Shown: positions 25,748 to 34,017 of the stretch, one piece after another
Layout: each line of letters starts with the position of its first letter
How positions within the stretch are numbered: the stretch's first letter is position 1
NCBI RefSeq assembly: GCF_025263265.1
Contig: NZ_CP079869.1
Span: 2,976,001 to 3,040,000 of the forward strand
Length of the DNA: 64,000 bases
From: Mycobacterium sp. SMC-4
GTDB lineage: Bacteria > Actinomycetota > Actinomycetes > Mycobacteriales > Mycobacteriaceae
Direction: 5' to 3'
Program-made: the position numbers and the translations under genes
Notes under the pieces: generated by a model
Databases searched by the model: none
What the model was told of the DNA's origin: nothing
Seen by the model: only the letters and a program-made list of their open reading frames with translations

Positions 25748-26881
25748 TCAGACCGACGCGGCCTCGTTGAGCTCGTTGAGCGTGTTGGTGGCCTCCAGGT
25801 ACTCCTGCACCCAGCGCTGGATCACGGTGGCGGTCTTCTCGACCTTGGTGAACTGACCGACGACCTGGCCGACGGGGTTGAACGCGACGTCGACCGACTC
25901 GTTGGGGTACTTGTGGGTTGCGGCCACCGCCATACCGGACACCATGTACTGCAAGGGCATCCCGAGTGGCTTGGGGTTGTCCGGATTCTCCCACGCCTCG
26001 GTCCAGTCGTTCTTGAGCATGCGCGCGGGCTTGCCGGTGAACGAGCGGCTGCGCACGGTGTCGCGACTGGTGGCTTTCGCGTAGGCGGCATGCTGTACAG
26101 GCGTGTGCTCGGACTCCTCGACCATCACCCACTGCGAACCCGTCCACGCTCCCTGAGCGCCGAGGGCGAGCGCCGCGGCGATCTGTTGCCCGCTGCCGAT
26201 ACCACCGGCGGCCAGCACCGGAACCGGCGCAACCTCCTTGACCACCTGTGGCCACAGCACGATCGAACCGACCTCGCCGCAGTGCCCGCCGGCCTCGCCG
26301 CCTTGAGCGATGATGATGTCGACGCCCGCGTCGGCGTGCTTGCGGGCCTGCGACGGCGAGCCACACAGCGCCGCGACCACGCGGCCGGCCTCGTGGATAT
26401 GGGTGATCATGTCCGCCGGAGGCGTGCCCAGCGCGTTGGCGATCATGGTCACCTTGGGGTGCTTCAACGCCACCTCGACCTGGGGCGTGGCGGTCGCCTC
26501 GGTCCAGCCGAGCAGCTGCAGGGCATCGTCGTCGCTGTGGTCGACCGGTACGCCGTGATCGGACAGGATCTTCTTGGCGAACGCGATGTGCTCGTCGGGC
26601 ACCAGATCGTTGAGGGTCTTCTTGAGGACTTCGGGATCCATGTCCGCAGCGTCCATCCCCTCGTACTTGTTCGGGATCACGATGTCCACGCCGTAGGGAT
26701 GGTCGCCGATGTTCTCGTCGATCCAGTTCAGCTCGATCTCGAGCTGCTCAGGGGTGAAGCCCACCGCGCCCAGCACGCCGAACCCCCCGGCCTTGCTGAC
26801 CGCGACCACCACATCGCGGCAGTGGGTGAACGCGAAGATCGGGAACTCGATGCCGAGCTGGTCGCATAGGGGAGTATGCAT
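25748..26881 (-). CDS. NPD-type flavin oxidoreductase (nitronate monooxygenase family)
   Basis: FMN-dependent TIM-barrel protein of 377 residues. Recognisable features: FPIFAFTHCRDVVVAVSKAGGFG at the start, GGEAGGHCG (about 193-201) that contacts FMN phosphate, and PVLAAGGIGSG (about 220-230). Relatives include nitronate monooxygenases, 2-enoyl reductases and steroid-degradation protein IpdC; M. tuberculosis Rv1894c has the same length from memory. The family catalytic His is not certain to be in place, so true nitronate activity should not be assumed. A KstR-type box 43 bases before the start points to a role in sterol or related catabolism. Ribosome site CAGGAG is present. Confidence 0.82.
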   Translation of the reverse strand: MHTPLCDQLGIEFPIFAFTHCRDVVVAVSKAGGFGVLGAVGFTPEQLEIELNWIDENIGDHPYGVDIVIPNKYEGMDAADMDPEVLKKTLNDLVPDEHIAFAKKILSDHGVPVDHSDDDALQLLGWTEATATPQVEVALKHPKVTMIANALGTPPADMITHIHEAGRVVAALCGSPSQARKHADAGVDIIIAQGGEAGGHCGEVGSIVLWPQVVKEVAPVPVLAAGGIGSGQQIAAALALGAQGAWTGSQWVMVEESEHTPVQHAAYAKATSRDTVRSRSFTGKPARMLKNDWTEAWENPDNPKPLGMPLQYMVSGMAVAATHKYPNESVDVAFNPVGQVVGQFTKVEKTATVIQRWVQEYLEATNTLNELNEAASV

Positions 26882-26923
26882 AGTTCGCTCCTGGTGGGCT
26901 CATGGGCGTCAAAGGCCTAAAAC

Positions 26924-26937
26924 TGAAACGTGTTCTA
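26924..26937. promoter_or_regulatory. KstR-type operator (full match)
   Basis: TGAAACGTGTTCTA fits the published KstR consensus TNNAACNNGTTNNA at every fixed position. It lies 43 bases upstream of the flavin oxidoreductase start and touches the last bases of the preceding HAD gene. KstR is the TetR repressor of cholesterol catabolism in mycobacteria, released by 3-oxo-cholestenoyl-CoA. Confidence 0.68.
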
Positions 26938-27693
26938 CTTTAGTACACGACGGGTGCCGTTGCGGAAGCCTCGCCCGGGCATCCGCAAGACCGGCCAGCC
27001 CTCCTGCGCGGCGACCACCGCGAGTCGTCGCCGCGGGTTCACCGGATGGGGGTGACCGACCAAGCCCATCAACGCGATGTCCTCCTCACCGTCGGCGTAG
27101 AAGTAGCTGCAGGTCAAGTCGACGGTGTTGGCCGCACAGAATTCCTGCACCGCGACGGCCTTTTGCCGACCCCAGATCACCGGTCTGGCGATGGCGCCGG
27201 TCAGTCGACCATGGGTATCAACCTCGAAGTGGTTGCACAGCACATGGTCGATCTCCAGATAGCGGGCAACCGGTTGGGCATGAATGGTCAACGCCGACGA
27301 ACTCAACACCACGGTGTGGCCGCGCCGCTGATGGGCCAGCACGATCTGGTGCATCACCGGGAAGACGCGCGAGCGCACGCGCTCGCCGAACAGCCGATGT
27401 CCCACTGCATCGAGCTCGGCCAGGGAATCGCCGCGCAGATAACCCGCGGCGCGCGCCAGCAATTTCTCGAAGTGCACCCGCCCGAACCGATACCGCATAG
27501 CGGCCTCGACCACACCGAACACCTCACCGACCCGGGCCTGCCGGCGCCGGATGCGATCGCCGGCGTGCGCCGTGGCGGTGATGCCGTCGACCAGGGTTCC
27601 GTCGAGATCGAAGAACGCGCCGACCTGCGGACCCGGTTGACTGTCGCCGATCTTTGCGATCACGTCCACCGGATCGGCGGGATCGGCGGTCAC
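26935..27693 (-). CDS. HAD-IB family phosphatase (SerB-like)
   Basis: Haloacid-dehalogenase phosphatase of 252 residues. Motif I FFDLDGTLV (about 27-35) gives the nucleophile and acid aspartates, motif II is VVLSSSALTI (about 130), and motif III/IV FYADGEEDIALMG (about 195-207) gives metal binding. Subclass IB proteins of mycobacteria include phosphoserine phosphatase-like and lipid-associated enzymes; the substrate is open. GTG 27693 has TAGGAG at suitable spacing. It is upstream of and may be partly co-transcribed with the flavin oxidoreductase. Confidence 0.82.
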   Translation of the reverse strand: MTADPADPVDVIAKIGDSQPGPQVGAFFDLDGTLVDGITATAHAGDRIRRRQARVGEVFGVVEAAMRYRFGRVHFEKLLARAAGYLRGDSLAELDAVGHRLFGERVRSRVFPVMHQIVLAHQRRGHTVVLSSSALTIHAQPVARYLEIDHVLCNHFEVDTHGRLTGAIARPVIWGRQKAVAVQEFCAANTVDLTCSYFYADGEEDIALMGLVGHPHPVNPRRRLAVVAAQEGWPVLRMPGRGFRNGTRRVLK

Positions 27694-27924
27694 ATTCGGC
27701 TCCTAGGTCACGGGCGCCACAGGCTGTTGACCCGCCATGCTACGGGGCGTGTCGGCCCGTCTCGGGGCGTCGCGATTACTCCTGGTTTAATCTGTGGCCG
27801 GTCGCAGCACACGGCCACGGTAGTTTGGTCCTTGCCGGGTTCAGGATGCAGCCTGCGCGGGTGGCACGAGCAGTGCCTTGCCGTACTCGTTGCACGATGC
27901 GGCCTGTGACATGGAAGGTGAACC

Positions 27925-28311
27925 TTGGACGAGCAAGCAGCCGAAGGCGCAACTGCCCAATCGGGGGCGTCGACCTGTGTCGTCACCCATCGATGGGTCG
28001 ACCGGGTAGCTGTGGTGGCGGTGTCAGGTGTCGTCGACATGCTCACCTCGCCGCAGCTGGAGACGGCCATCAACACCGCGCTGGAACAGCAGCCGGAAGG
28101 CGTAGTGATCGATTTCACGGAGGTGGAGTTCCTGGCCTCGGCCGGCATGGGCGTGCTGGTCGCCGCGCACGACAAAGCCGGCTCTGCCGTGGCAATCAGC
28201 GTGGTCGCCGACGGTCCGGCGACCAGTCGGCCACTCAAATTGGTCGGAATCGCCGACATCGTCAGCCTGTATCCCAACTTGGACGAAGCCCTCGCGGCCC
28301 GCGGTAGTTGA
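27925..28311 (+). CDS. STAS-domain anti-sigma factor antagonist
   Basis: Anti-anti-sigma factor of about 128 residues with one STAS domain (about 25-120). In the unphosphorylated state such proteins bind an anti-sigma kinase and free the sigma factor. The conserved segment VIDFTEVEFLASAGMGVLVAA contains the serine (LASAG) that the kinase phosphorylates. The start is taken at TTG 27925, which has GGAAGG at good spacing; no ATG or GTG fits. It is 45 bases upstream of an HATPase kinase gene, its probable partner. From memory it matches Rv1904. Confidence 0.82.
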   Translation: MDEQAAEGATAQSGASTCVVTHRWVDRVAVVAVSGVVDMLTSPQLETAINTALEQQPEGVVIDFTEVEFLASAGMGVLVAAHDKAGSAVAISVVADGPATSRPLKLVGIADIVSLYPNLDEALAARGS

Positions 28312-28356
28312 GAACGCCGAATAGGAACGTGCTTCTCGGGGTAGCCACCGACTGCC

Positions 28357-28803
28357 ATGATCGATTCCATGCCGCCGGCTGAAGTAGCCAACGCAGACCG
28401 TTTCGAGCGCTTCGGGCTCGAAGCGGACGCGTTCGCAGTCGCGCAGACCCGCCAGGATTTCGCGCAATGGCTCCAGCGGTTCTTCGACCTCGATGCGGTG
28501 CGGTGCAGCGATGTGGTGCTGGCGATCAACGAGGCACTGGCCAACTCTGCCGAATTTGCCTACCTGCTCGCCGAGCGCCCCGGAACCATCGATATCTCGG
28601 CCGAGTACAACGCCAACGACCAGAAGCTGACGGTGTTGATCTGCGACCGTGGCGCCTGGCGCACCCCGCAGACCGACCCGGCGCCACGAAACCGCGGCCG
28701 GGGCATTCCGTTGATGGAAACGCTGTCCGACGAGCACAAGATCGAGACGTCGGCCGACGGTACCCGGGTGCGCATGGTCTGGCACGGTGTGGGCCGCCGC
28801 TGA
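28357..28803 (+). CDS. Anti-sigma factor serine kinase (RsbW/SpoIIAB-like HATPase)
   Basis: ATP-binding protein of 148 residues, GHKL fold. The N box is INEALANSAEFAY (about 55-67), the G1-type turn is ICDRGAWRTP (about 90) and the lid/G2 region is RGRGIPLMETLSDEHKIE (about 110-127). It should bind a sigma factor and phosphorylate a STAS partner. No sigma-factor gene is adjacent. Directly downstream of the STAS gene, it makes a minimal partner-switch pair. Confidence 0.82.
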   Translation: MIDSMPPAEVANADRFERFGLEADAFAVAQTRQDFAQWLQRFFDLDAVRCSDVVLAINEALANSAEFAYLLAERPGTIDISAEYNANDQKLTVLICDRGAWRTPQTDPAPRNRGRGIPLMETLSDEHKIETSADGTRVRMVWHGVGRR

Positions 28804-28806
28804 CGG

Positions 28807-29883
28807 TCACCCCGGTCGGTAGATGCCCTTGCCGGTGCACAACGGAAGATCCAGCGTGCTGCGAATCCCTGGCGGGGCCGCGATGACGTCGGGGATCGCG
28901 TTGACGATGCGTCCCGCCGCAGCCAGGATCGCCGCGTAGTTGTGGTCGCCGTTGCGGCTGGTCGGGCAAATATCCATCACGTAAGACGGTTCGCCGGTGA
29001 TCTCAACACGGTAGGAGCCGCCCTCCTGCGCCGGTTGCGCCCAGTCGGGGCGCAGATCCCCCCGTAGCCGGGTGATGTGTTCGACCACGATGGCCGACCG
29101 GCCGTCCACCTTGCCCTCGATCAGAAATCGGACCGCGGCGACGGTGCCCTTCCTGATGGTGCCGACGGCGACGTCGAAGTCCTCGGGGGCCGGTTCCTGC
29201 TCGACCGAGTCGGTGATCTCGTCGACCTCGATACCCAGACCGGCGGCAAGCTGACGGATGCCGACGCCCCAGGCCATGCTCAGCATGCCGGGTTGGTACA
29301 GAAACGGTAGATCGCCGATCTCGTTACCGAAGCCCATCACGTCGAACATCACCGTCGCGCCGTCATAGCTGGCGTAGTCGGCGATTTCCATCGTGCGGAT
29401 CTGTTCGATGTGCTGGCAGGTGCCCGCCAGCGCTAGCGGCAGCAGATCGGTGACGAAACCGGGATCCACACCGGTGATGAATATGCTCGAATTGCCCTGC
29501 TGGGCAGCGGCTTCCATCCGATCGATCGATTTTTCCGGAAGCACTCCCCACGGATACTCCAGGCTTACCGGCGAGGAGCCCACCACATCGATACCCGCTT
29601 GGAGAAAGCGGCGGACGTCGGCCATCGCCTCGCGCATCCGGACATCGCCCATCGCGCAATACACCACGCAATCCGGCGCGGCCTCGACGATCGCATCGAG
29701 ATCGTCGACGGCGGTCACGCCCGTGGTCACGTCCAGCCGTGCGAGCTCGCCGGCGTCCTTGCCGACCTTCGCCGCGGAGGACACCCACACCCCGGTGAGC
29801 TCGAAACGGTCGTCCTCGATGAGCTGGCGCAGCGCCAGGCTCCCGCAGTTCCCCGTCCCGATTAGTGCCACACGAATCGCCAT
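28807..29883 (-). CDS. Dihydrodipicolinate reductase-like NAD(P)-dependent dehydrogenase
   Basis: Oxidoreductase of 358 residues. The Rossmann start IRVALIGTGNCGSLALRQL and the DapB/DAP-dehydrogenase-type substrate domain make it similar to 2,4-diaminopentanoate dehydrogenase and to several mycobacterial proteins annotated as dihydrodipicolinate reductase-like. It is longer than true DapB (about 245 aa) and lacks the DapB lysine motif, so it is not the lysine-pathway enzyme. It shares a 79-base divergent gap containing a KstR-like box with a hydroxysteroid dehydrogenase gene, suggesting a role in sterol or related catabolism. Confidence 0.75.
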   Translation of the reverse strand: MAIRVALIGTGNCGSLALRQLIEDDRFELTGVWVSSAAKVGKDAGELARLDVTTGVTAVDDLDAIVEAAPDCVVYCAMGDVRMREAMADVRRFLQAGIDVVGSSPVSLEYPWGVLPEKSIDRMEAAAQQGNSSIFITGVDPGFVTDLLPLALAGTCQHIEQIRTMEIADYASYDGATVMFDVMGFGNEIGDLPFLYQPGMLSMAWGVGIRQLAAGLGIEVDEITDSVEQEPAPEDFDVAVGTIRKGTVAAVRFLIEGKVDGRSAIVVEHITRLRGDLRPDWAQPAQEGGSYRVEITGEPSYVMDICPTSRNGDHNYAAILAAAGRIVNAIPDVIAAPPGIRSTLDLPLCTGKGIYRPG

Positions 29884-29914
29884 GGCCAGCAGTATGCGTG
29901 CTCGGAATCGAAAT

Positions 29915-29928
29915 AGGAACAGGTTCTA
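29915..29928. promoter_or_regulatory. KstR-like operator (one mismatch) in a divergent gap
   Basis: AGGAACAGGTTCTA carries the AACNNGTT core and final A of the KstR consensus and differs only at the first base (A for T). The inner GAAC-AG-GTTC is a perfect palindrome. It lies between the divergent dehydrogenase and short-chain dehydrogenase genes, where it could control both. Confidence 0.58.
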
Positions 29929-29962
29929 GTTTGTGTCTACCGGTGCGGTAGCCTGACGCCCC

Positions 29963-30709
29963 ATGGGACGCGTGGACGGAAAAGTGGCACTCATCAGCGG
30001 TGGAGCGCAAGGCATGGGCGCTGCAGATGCCTGGGCTTTGGTCGCCGAGGGCGCCAAAGTGGTCATCGGCGACATCCTCGACGAGAAGGGTCAGGCGCTG
30101 GCCGAGGAGATCAACGCCCAGACCCCCGATTCCGCCCGCTACGTCCATCTCGACGTCACCCAGGCTGATCAGTGGGAGGCGGCGGTGGCTACCGCGGTCA
30201 ACGACTTCGGCACCCTCAACGTGCTGGTCAACAACGCCGGCACGGTCGCGCTCGGCATGATCGGTCAGTTCGATATGACCAAGTGGCAGAAGGTGATCGA
30301 CGTCAACCTGACCGGGACTTTCCTCGGGATGCAGGCTTCGGTGGAGGCCATGAAGGCCGCCGGTGGTGGGTCGATCATCAACATCTCGTCCATCGAGGGT
30401 CTGCGTGGCGCGGTCATGGTGCACCCGTACGTGGCTTCGAAGTGGGCCGTGCGCGGTCTGACCAAATCGGCCGCGCTGGAGCTCGGCGCGCACAACATCC
30501 GGGTCAACTCGGTGCATCCGGGCTTCATCCGCACCCCGATGACCAAGCATTTTCCCGACAACATGCTGCGAATCCCGCTGGGCCGGCCGGGTCAGCCCGA
30601 GGAGGTCGCCACCTTCGTGGTGTTCCTGGCCAGTGACGAGTCCCGTTACTCCACCGGGGCCGAGTACGTCATGGACGGCGGCCTGACCAACGACGTCCCG
30701 CACAAATAG
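29963..30709 (+). CDS. Short-chain dehydrogenase, FabG3/3-alpha,20-beta-hydroxysteroid type
   Basis: Classical SDR of 248 residues. The cofactor loop GGAQGMGAA (about 12-20), acidic GDILDE (about 38-43, favouring NAD), NNAGTVALG (about 88), catalytic Ser in NISSIEGL (about 140), and YVASK (Tyr about 155, Lys 159) are intact. Segments such as RYVHLDVTQADQW and DILDEKG match FabG3 (Rv2002), the 3-alpha,20-beta-hydroxysteroid dehydrogenase, as I recall it. The KstR-like box upstream supports a steroid substrate. A TAGCCT hexamer eight bases before ATG suggests a short or absent leader. Confidence 0.83.
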   Translation: MGRVDGKVALISGGAQGMGAADAWALVAEGAKVVIGDILDEKGQALAEEINAQTPDSARYVHLDVTQADQWEAAVATAVNDFGTLNVLVNNAGTVALGMIGQFDMTKWQKVIDVNLTGTFLGMQASVEAMKAAGGGSIINISSIEGLRGAVMVHPYVASKWAVRGLTKSAALELGAHNIRVNSVHPGFIRTPMTKHFPDNMLRIPLGRPGQPEEVATFVVFLASDESRYSTGAEYVMDGGLTNDVPHK

Positions 30710-30726
30710 CCCGGGTCCGGCCTGCG

Positions 30727-30732
30727 TAGGGT
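30727..30732 (+). promoter_or_regulatory. Leaderless -10 box (TAGGGT) for cinA
   Basis: TAGGGT, seven bases, then GTG 30740. There is no ribosome site. It lies just after the SDR stop codon. Confidence 0.5.
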
Positions 30733-30739
30733 CGGGCAG

Positions 30740-32029
30740 GTGAGCGTGCGGGCCGGGATCGTGGTGACGGGGACCGAGGTTCTGACCGGACGGGTCCGGG
30801 ACCAGAACGGACCGTGGCTGGCGGACCGGCTGCTGGAGTTGGGCGTGGAACTGGCCCACCTCACGCAGTGCGGTGATCGTCGCGCCGACATCGAGGCTCA
30901 GCTGCGGTTCCTCGCGCAACAGCGGGTCGACCTGATCATCACCAGCGGCGGTCTGGGCCCCACCGCCGATGACATGACCGTCGAGGTGGTGTCACGTTTC
31001 TGCGGTCGGGAACTGGTTCTCGACGACAGCCTGGAACGCACGATCAACGACATCGTGACCACCCTGATGACCCGTTTCCCCGACGTCGACGCCGCGGCCC
31101 TACGGGCGGCCAACCGTAAGCAGGCGCTGATCCCTGCCGGTGCGCAGATCCTCGCCCCGGTGGGCACGGCGCCGGGGGTGGTGGTTCCCGGCACCCCGAC
31201 CGTCGTGGTGCTACCCGGCCCGCCGCGCGAACTCCAACCGATGTGGCAGGTGGCGGTCAACACCGACGCCGTGCAAGCCGCCATCGCCGGTCGGACCCGC
31301 TACGAACAGCACACCGTGCGAATGTTCGGGCTGCCCGAGTCGGGACTGGCCGAGACCCTGCGCGACGCCGAGCGCTGCATCGACGATTTCGGTCATCTGG
31401 AGATCACCACGTGCCTGCGCCGGGGGGAACTCGAGGTCGTCACCCGTTTCGAGCCCCAGCACCTGGCGACCTACCACCAGCTGCTGTCGGCGCTCCAGCA
31501 ACGGCACGGTCGTGAAATCTTCTCCACCGACGGCGCCCTGGTCGACGACCAGGTTGCCGGACTGCTGGCCGGTCGCCGAATCGCCACGGCCGAGTCGTGC
31601 ACCGCCGGTCTGGTGGCCGCACGGCTGACCGAGCGCCCCGGCGCGTCGGCGTACTTGGCGGGCTCGGTGGTGGCCTATTCCAACAGCGCCAAGGTAGATC
31701 TGCTCGGAGTGGACGCCGCCCTGATCGACCAGCACGGTGCGGTGTCGGAGCCGGTCGCCGAGCAGATGGCACGCGGCGTGCTGGAGCGGTTCGACGCCGA
31801 CACCGCAGTCGCGGTCACCGGTATCGCCGGCCCAGGCGGCGGCACCGAGGCCAAACCGGTGGGAACCGTGTGCTTCTCGGTGGCACTGCGCACCGGTCAC
31901 GGCGACGACGGCGACACCGTGCACCTGACACGCACGACCCAGCTGCCCGGCAATCGGTCTGACGTCCGGGAGCGCTCGACCACCGTGGCCCTGCATCTGC
32001 TACGCAGGGCGCTGCTCGCCAACGGCTAG
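30740..32029 (+). CDS. cinA: CinA-like nicotinamide-nucleotide amidohydrolase
   Basis: Two-domain protein of 429 residues. The N-terminal MoaB/MogA-like COG1058 domain (about 1-170; [17 protein letters not shown] and [14 protein letters not shown]) is an ADP-ribose pyrophosphatase-type domain; the C-terminal CinA domain (about 270-425; [39 protein letters not shown]) deamidates nicotinamide mononucleotide for NAD recycling. The M. tuberculosis orthologue Rv1901 has 430 residues from memory and has been linked to drug tolerance. GTG start, probably leaderless. Confidence 0.92.
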   Translation: MSVRAGIVVTGTEVLTGRVRDQNGPWLADRLLELGVELAHLTQCGDRRADIEAQLRFLAQQRVDLIITSGGLGPTADDMTVEVVSRFCGRELVLDDSLERTINDIVTTLMTRFPDVDAAALRAANRKQALIPAGAQILAPVGTAPGVVVPGTPTVVVLPGPPRELQPMWQVAVNTDAVQAAIAGRTRYEQHTVRMFGLPESGLAETLRDAERCIDDFGHLEITTCLRRGELEVVTRFEPQHLATYHQLLSALQQRHGREIFSTDGALVDDQVAGLLAGRRIATAESCTAGLVAARLTERPGASAYLAGSVVAYSNSAKVDLLGVDAALIDQHGAVSEPVAEQMARGVLERFDADTAVAVTGIAGPGGGTEAKPVGTVCFSVALRTGHGDDGDTVHLTRTTQLPGNRSDVRERSTTVALHLLRRALLANG

Positions 32030-32068
32030 AGTGGCGCGGACACCACTTCGATACGGGAGATTCTGGCG

Positions 32069-32293
32069 ATGACTGACACCGACGAGCGACAGACGGTCTC
32101 GGCGCTCGCCGAACAGACCGGGTGGCATCACCGGGTCGCCGACCGCAGCGACTACTTCGACAAGGGTGTGGTGCGCGTCCACCTGGTGTGGACCGGCAAC
32201 ACCGCGATCAGCGGCGGCACGCTGTACCACGACGACTTCATGCAGAGCTACAGCCGAGACCTGCCGACCGTGCGGGGCTGGCTGCAGCGCTGA
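32069..32293 (+). CDS. Small conserved protein
   Basis: A 74-residue soluble protein (TDTDERQTVSALAEQTGWHH ... TISGG-like middle ... LPTVRGWLQR) with alternating charged and aromatic residues and no membrane segment. GGGAG lies ten bases before the ATG. It sits 39 bases after cinA and converges on a hydrolase gene four bases away. No recognised function; the composition and codon use look genuine. Confidence 0.6.
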   Translation: MTDTDERQTVSALAEQTGWHHRVADRSDYFDKGVVRVHLVWTGNTAISGGTLYHDDFMQSYSRDLPTVRGWLQR

Positions 32294-32296
32294 TCG

Positions 32297-33214
32297 TCAG
32301 CGGCGGTCCTCCAGGTCCCACTGCTCGGTCATGGCGGTCATGATGGCTTCCGCCTGCCCGAGTCCCCCGAGGTGGCTCTCGCCGGGCAGCGTGTAGAGCT
32401 CGGCGTCGGGCAGCAGGCTCACTACGTGCCGGCCGTGCGCGAACGGCACGATGTGGTCGGCGTCGCCGTGCCACCACCGCACCGGTACCTTGACCTCGTC
32501 GAGCCGGAACCCCCAGTCGCGGGCGAACACGACAACGTCGGCGAAGGGCGCTGCCAGCTGTCTGCGGCTGCCGTTGAGCAGATCATCGAGGAACATCGCC
32601 TTGAACTCCGGACGGGCCAGCAACCGCCGGTCACCCTCGGGGGAGACGGACGCGTAGAGACCGAGCACCGGTTCGGCGACAGGCTTGATCAACCGGATCA
32701 GGCCGGCCGCAACCAGGCTCAGCGGGGTGCCGAGGTGTTCGAGCAGCGGGGCCGCGGGCAGGCCGACGTTGCCCATGAGGCCGCCTCCGATGGCGTCCGA
32801 GCCCCGCGTCGGCGCGACGCCACCGAGCACCCCGACGGCGGTGACACGGTCGGGCATCACCGCAGCGCAGGCCAACGTGTACGGGCCGCCGCCGGACAGG
32901 CCGATGATCTGCATCCTGGCGATACCCAGAGTGTCGGCGACGACGCGCAGGTCGTGGGCGAAGTCGATGACCCGGTGGTACTCGTGCGGCGACGAGGACC
33001 CGATGCCCGGCCGGTCGACGCCGATCAGCCTGATGCCGTTTTTCTCGGCGAACACCCGCGCCTCGACCGGGATCTGGCGGCGCGCGCCGGGGGTGCCGTG
33101 CAGCCAGAAGATGGCCCGGCCCTGCGGGTCACCGAACTCGGCGAACCCGAGTTGGCGGTCCTCGTCGACCAGGACCTTGCCTTCGAGCTTGGGACGGGCG
33201 ATGTCAAGGGCCAT
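32297..33214 (-). CDS. Alpha/beta hydrolase
   Basis: Alpha/beta hydrolase of 305 residues. The oxyanion segment FWLHGTPGARR (about 35-45), nucleophile elbow GLSGGGPYT (Ser about 112), acid in WHGDADHIVP (about 252) and His in GESHLGGL (about 285) complete the catalytic set. ATG 33214 (MALDIARPKL) is chosen because the family N-terminus starts there. It may be an esterase or lipase; the substrate is unknown. From memory an N-terminal hydrolase domain also lies next to cinA in M. tuberculosis (LipJ), but here there is no adenylate-cyclase domain. Confidence 0.8.
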   Translation of the reverse strand: MALDIARPKLEGKVLVDEDRQLGFAEFGDPQGRAIFWLHGTPGARRQIPVEARVFAEKNGIRLIGVDRPGIGSSSPHEYHRVIDFAHDLRVVADTLGIARMQIIGLSGGGPYTLACAAVMPDRVTAVGVLGGVAPTRGSDAIGGGLMGNVGLPAAPLLEHLGTPLSLVAAGLIRLIKPVAEPVLGLYASVSPEGDRRLLARPEFKAMFLDDLLNGSRRQLAAPFADVVVFARDWGFRLDEVKVPVRWWHGDADHIVPFAHGRHVVSLLPDAELYTLPGESHLGGLGQAEAIMTAMTEQWDLEDRR

Positions 33215-33297
33215 GCGCGACAGTCTCGCACGTGCCCCCGGGCTGCCGGACCCGGTCCCGGCAAACTCCACCGGATGACGGTCCGGCGGCCCCGGCA

Positions 33298-33666
33298 TCA
33301 GCCGACCGCGGCCGAGTAGGCCACGCCACCCAGGAACAGGGTCAGCAGGCACAGTGCAAGGGTGCCGGCCGCGAACGGCCATCCGGGCTGGGCGCGAACC
33401 AGCTGGATCACCGTGATCACCAGGCCGGTGAGCCCGATCGCCCCGGCGACCAGCAGCGCGGTGAATACCGCGTTGACGGCTCCGGTGACACTGCACGTCT
33501 CGGGCGGACAGTGGTCGAGGAATGCCAGCAGGAACAGCCCCAGGACCGCCGACACGGCACCGATCAGGACTGTCAGCACCAGGAGCGCGATCGAGATCCC
33601 GATATCGGTGCCGGAGCGGCGCGGTTTCTCCGGAACCGGGTACCAGGAGTAACCCATGGCGCTCAT
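33298..33666 (-). CDS. Three-helix membrane protein
   Basis: A 122-residue membrane protein with three hydrophobic segments (about 22-46, 60-82 and 93-118). A short loop between the first two carries the pair CPPETC, which may form a disulfide outside. ATG 33666 is supported by the ATGA overlap with the stop of the upstream gene. Function unknown; it is co-transcribed with the small membrane protein before it. Confidence 0.7.
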   Translation of the reverse strand: MSAMGYSWYPVPEKPRRSGTDIGISIALLVLTVLIGAVSAVLGLFLLAFLDHCPPETCSVTGAVNAVFTALLVAGAIGLTGLVITVIQLVRAQPGWPFAAGTLALCLLTLFLGGVAYSAAVG

Positions 33667-33902
33667 GAGACCGTGTCCGGTGTCCGGCGCGGGACGGCTT
33701 CTCGTCTGCGCGCTGTCATCTCGTCGGTGAGGTACAACGCGATCAAGATATCGGCGAACGTGATGAGCAGGCCCCACCAGTACATCCAGCGCACCGTCGG
33801 ATCCGGCTGGATGGTGAAGTAGATGAACAGGAAAATCGGTCCGATGATGCCGAAGACGAACGTCATCGCCTGAAGACGCAGGTAGAGCAGCAGCGTGGAC
33901 AT
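33663..33902 (-). CDS. Two-helix membrane protein
   Basis: A 79-residue protein with two membrane segments (about 10-30 FVFGIIGPIFLFIYF and 38-58 WMYWWGLLITFADILIALYL) and a basic cytoplasmic tail. The start is taken at ATG 33902 with GGGAGA upstream. Its stop overlaps the next start (ATGA), so the two membrane proteins are translationally coupled and may form a complex. No known domain. Confidence 0.68.
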   Translation of the reverse strand: MSTLLLYLRLQAMTFVFGIIGPIFLFIYFTIQPDPTVRWMYWWGLLITFADILIALYLTDEMTARRREAVPRRTPDTVS

Positions 33903-34017
33903 CGGCGAAAGTCTCCCGCGCCGGCCCGCACGCGTCAACGGCGGCGGCCACCGCAATCTCGGGGCGTCACCGCCGGAATCGATCTAGGGTGACCTCAGCA
34001 CCCAATCTTCTCGGGAG

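Noticed and set aside
28330..28345. KstR-like sequence AGGAACGTGCTTCT before the anti-sigma kinase
   Set aside because: The right half-site is GCT instead of GTT and both outer bases are wrong, so it does not meet the consensus.
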